From Aquilaria yunnanensis (lineage: Eukaryota; Streptophyta; Magnoliopsida; Malvales; Thymelaeaceae): a stretch of DNA of 64,000 nt. Where the stretch lies: assembly GCA_039654915.1 (NCBI GenBank), contig JBDJPA010000011.1, positions 2,356,001-2,420,000 of the forward strand, written 5' to 3'. The notes beneath the pieces were generated by a model that worked only from the letters and a program-made list of their open reading frames with translations, did not search any database and was not told where the DNA came from. Within the stretch, counting starts at the first letter, position 1. Every line of letters begins with the position of its first letter. Positions 61,243-64,000 of the stretch are shown here, in pieces. Both the position numbers and the translations under genes were made by a program.

Positions 61243-61936
61243 CAGGGGCGTATCTATTTAGGGGCGGGAGGGGGCAGCCGCCCCCCTTAAAATTTTAAAA
61301 AATTTTATTGGGTACTTGGATATGTGATATAATTGTAGAAAAATTAAAGTTAGGTACCTATCTGTAAGTTTTATAATTAATAAGGGGCTATATTATATTT
61401 TATCCATTTAAGGTCTCAGTCATTTTCTTATTGAGTAAATTACGTGATAGTCCTTACTCTTTAATTATTATTTCCTTTTAGTCCCTAACCTATTAAACAT
61501 TCTGTTTTGGTTCCAAACATATTAAACACATTTTGTTTTAGTCCTAAATTTATAAAAAAATGTTTCATTTTGGTTTCATTGCATAAAATTTGTTAACTCA
61601 AAGTATTTGTCTGATAACAACTTTTTAGATCATAATTTAGACTATCCGGTAAGTGCTATAAAATAAATTTAATTTGTATAATATTTTTTTTTATAATTAA
61701 TAGAAAATTCAAATAACTATTTTTACTCTATAAATTGAACTTAATTATTATAAATTTTTTAATTCAATTATAAATTTTTGAATTCAATGTGTCTATATGT
61801 GTAAACTGTCTAATGAATTTTAGGTTGTAAACTTTTGAAATAAACTTAGTTATTATACACTTTCAAATTTTATATGTCTATATACGCCCCGCCCGCCCGC
61901 CCGCCCGCCCAAGTGGAATTTCTGGCTACGCCCCTG
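61243..61936. mobile_element. hAT-like non-autonomous element (MITE), 694 bp
   Basis: The ends CAGGGGCGTATCTA (left) and the inverse of TGGCTACGCCCCTG (right) form short inverted repeats of the CAGGGGCG type. Flanking 8-bp direct repeats are CCTACTAC (61235-61242) and CCTACTGC (61937-61944), one mismatch. An 8-bp duplication fits hAT elements. Both ends have GC-rich blocks (GGGGGCAGCCGCCCCC at the left, a GCCC run at the right). The interior is AT-rich and non-coding. Confidence 0.75.
61886..61910. repeat. (GCCC)n microsatellite inside the hAT-like element
   Basis: Five GCCC units preceded by CGCCCC, close to the right end. The matching left end has only a single G-rich block, so the run expanded on one side. 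Confidence 0.9.
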
Positions 61937-62043
61937 CCTACTGCTACATCAAGTCAAACATCATAATCCTAACTCATAATCTCTCTCATCATCGTCTATT
62001 ATCCTGTTGGCCATTGTTAGACTCACTTCAATTTAAATTAGTG

Positions 62044-62390
62044 GTTCGTTTTAGCTTAAGCCAACTTAATTCAAAATAATTTATTTTTATGTTTACATTT
62101 TTTTACTTGAAACCAATTTTATTTGAAAGTCAATATTATTTAGGTGAAATAATCCATTGATTATAAAAATTTTATAATACTATTAATTTTTTATGAATTT
62201 TTCTTTTTTAAACATTAAAAAAGAAAATTTCGTATACATTTAATAACATGATAAAAATTTTGTTTCAAATGGATTATTATGGCTATATAATATTGGATTT
62301 TAAATGAAATTGGTTATAGGTGAAAAAGATTTAAAAATAAAAATAAGTCATTTTAGATTAATTTGACTTAAGTTAAAACGAGTTAGGTGA
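62044..62390. repeat. Fold-back MITE family, copy E
   Basis: The left end GTTCGTTTTAGCTTAAGCCA mirrors the right end TTTGACTTAAGTTAAAACGA. The internal landmarks (TCAATATTATTTAGGTGAAA and its mirror) match copy B. Confidence 0.72.
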
Positions 62391-64000
62391 TCAGCTTTAA
62401 TTATTTATGTTTGCATTTGTTTAGTAACATACGAACAAATACGAACAGAAAAATTACATTCATTTATTATTCATATTTGTTAAAAGTTAAATGAACGAAC
62501 GTAAACATAACTTGTTCATATTTGTTCGATTTGTTTACAGCCCTACATGCGAGTCTCTCCAATTTGGCATGCTTATGGGTTTTAGCCATCTACTAGAGGA
62601 AGGGGCATGAAATACGATTCAATTTAGTTAGACCTTGTATCCGTTTCAACTCTAGCAGACAACCCTTAATTTAATTGGCTTACAAACCACCGTATTATGT
62701 GGCCAGCATTGTTTTAAATCTGGACTTGTGCGAGAGATTATTTCTCCATACAATTAATGAGTGGATTTAGATTAGGTCAAGTAAGATATAGGGTAGACTA
62801 GGTTATAAAATATCTTTTGTGGCTGTATCCCTTTACTTATAACATTTTGATTACCAAAAGGACAAAACGAAACAAAGCTCTAGCGGACACTGCGCTTTGG
62901 ATGAATTTTAAGAGGAAGAGAGGGAGGGACTAGCCTAGGGACGGAGGGAGATAGAAATTGTTGTACGGATTAACCAACGTCATAGGCCCATAGCCCAATG
63001 GAAAGCAATTTCGGCAATTCCCATCTCCGCGACGGTAAAAGGAAACAAAAGGGCAGGACCATGTTTGAAGTCCAGTAATAGAGGGCCGGGTTTGCTTCTC
63101 ATGGAAATGAGTTGGGGCATGAGGTTGTTGGGATTGGGCTAAATGGATTAGAAGGCCTAACAATATCAACTTAAGTGGGCCGGTTTAGGGACTCGGAGGC
63201 CCCTCTTGTTTTCAAGGGGTTTGTATTGTATTGTATCTATTGTTGCGGACCTGAGGTGCTTGGAGCCTTGGGCTTACTTATCGAGTAAATTAATTGTTTC
63301 TCCCTAAAATACGTTTTAAGCTGTACGTTTGAATTTTGATTTGCCTTGGTGACTTTATCATTCTAAACTAAATCCTTCTGGTTGCTTTTATTTTCGAGCA
63401 CCGATCATCCCTATCCTTTTGGACAGCCCTGTAGAATTTTTCTTGCGCTTTTCAATGTCGCTATATTTATTGATGGGGGGCAGAAACGTGTAAAATGTTA
63501 AATAAATAAAAGAAAAACAAAACAAGTAGAGGAGTTTAGTACAAACTACATGATTTTATAGATGTACAATTCATAATCTGAAGAAATATGACGAAGAATA
63601 TTGAAATATGAAAAGAGTTGGCATCGATTTGTGAATTAAATACATGATTCTAAGCAGCCAAATCTATTACCAAAGCGAATTAAAGTGACAGACTTGTAAA
63701 TCTATTACCAAATCAATTACAGGCTACTAGACTTGTTCAAGCGCTGAAGTTGTTAAATGCTTGAAGAGTATGGGCAAATGCACCGATCCTACCAAACCAA
63801 CAATTTTCGTTACAAATAAGTCCCCAACCTCTGTTTTGTTACATATTGGTCTAAACATTTTATAGTGCAATGCATCTCTAACCTTGCAAAATTCAAACTA
63901 TTCAATCACTATTCTCCTGTAAATTAAAACAATGTCAATCAGGTTTCTTCGCTAACAGTCTTCTTGTAGGACCAGGGATCAACATACAATGAAATACAAG
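62391..64000. other. Gene-free right edge, possible 3' end of a - strand gene at the border
   Basis: No exon is certain. The last ~60 bases read on the - strand as an open frame closing at a TGA near 63938 (PGPTRRLLAKKPD), which could be a terminal exon of a gene beyond the window; there is not enough sequence to decide. The frame at 62930-63169 (-) has no recognisable domain. Confidence 0.3.

Noticed and set aside
1..64000. tRNA, rRNA, CRISPR arrays, operons and ribosome-binding sites
   Set aside because: None seen; prokaryotic features are not expected in a plant nuclear window, and no cloverleaf or rRNA block was recognised by eye.

Overview
This is nuclear DNA of a flowering plant, most likely a eudicot. 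The evidence is AT-rich intergenic sequence, short GT-AG introns, plant-only gene families (WAT1-type EamA transporter, plant-type CHZ1/HIRIP3 histone chaperone, a plant protein family of unknown function) and a plant set of transposable elements (Tekay/Del chromovirus, CACTA/En-Spm, Mutator-like, hAT-like and Stowaway-like elements, TRIM). The species cannot be named from the sequence. All exon models were built by hand from reading frames and splice sites.

Gene-bearing part (1-13.7 kb). The last exon of a + strand gene ends at 128. A six-exon gene on the - strand (785-3281) encodes a 272-aa protein of unknown function. A nine-exon gene on the + strand (5874-10454) encodes a 510-aa histone chaperone with two DEK_C-type repeats, a CHZ motif and an acidic tail. 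A six-exon gene on the - strand (11954-13721) encodes a 395-aa WAT1-related transporter. All three complete models keep phase across every intron and have no internal stops. They look like ordinary, functionally unrelated neighbours.

Repeat-dominated part (13.7-64 kb). No intact host gene was found here. Main objects in order: a ~750-bp tandem duplication with a diverged third copy (14.95-16.6 kb); a decayed, possibly LTR-derived stretch (16.9-19.1 kb); a Mutator-like element carrying a GC-rich gene-like fragment (20067-21252); a second Mutator-like element (24126-36802) split by an 11.6-kb Tekay/Del retrotransposon (24752-36323) with 3.3-kb LTRs; a 530-bp TRIM (38136-38665); Stowaway-like MITEs; a 1.0-kb Pack-MULE with a perfect 9-bp target duplication that carries the 5' part of a DUF579 gene (47336-48354); a Ty1-copia remnant; a 9.3-kb CACTA element (50253-59585) with decayed transposase and Ptta-type genes and a fragment of copia reverse transcriptase inside; a hAT-like MITE (61243-61936); and five scattered copies of one ~340-bp fold-back MITE family.

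The most informative observations concern transposon history. The Tekay LTRs are almost identical except in their last ~130 bp, while the internal frame has four stop codons and no frameshift. The copy was therefore probably already defective when it inserted. Three different Mutator-like non-autonomous elements lie within 28 kb, two of them carrying gene-like sequence.
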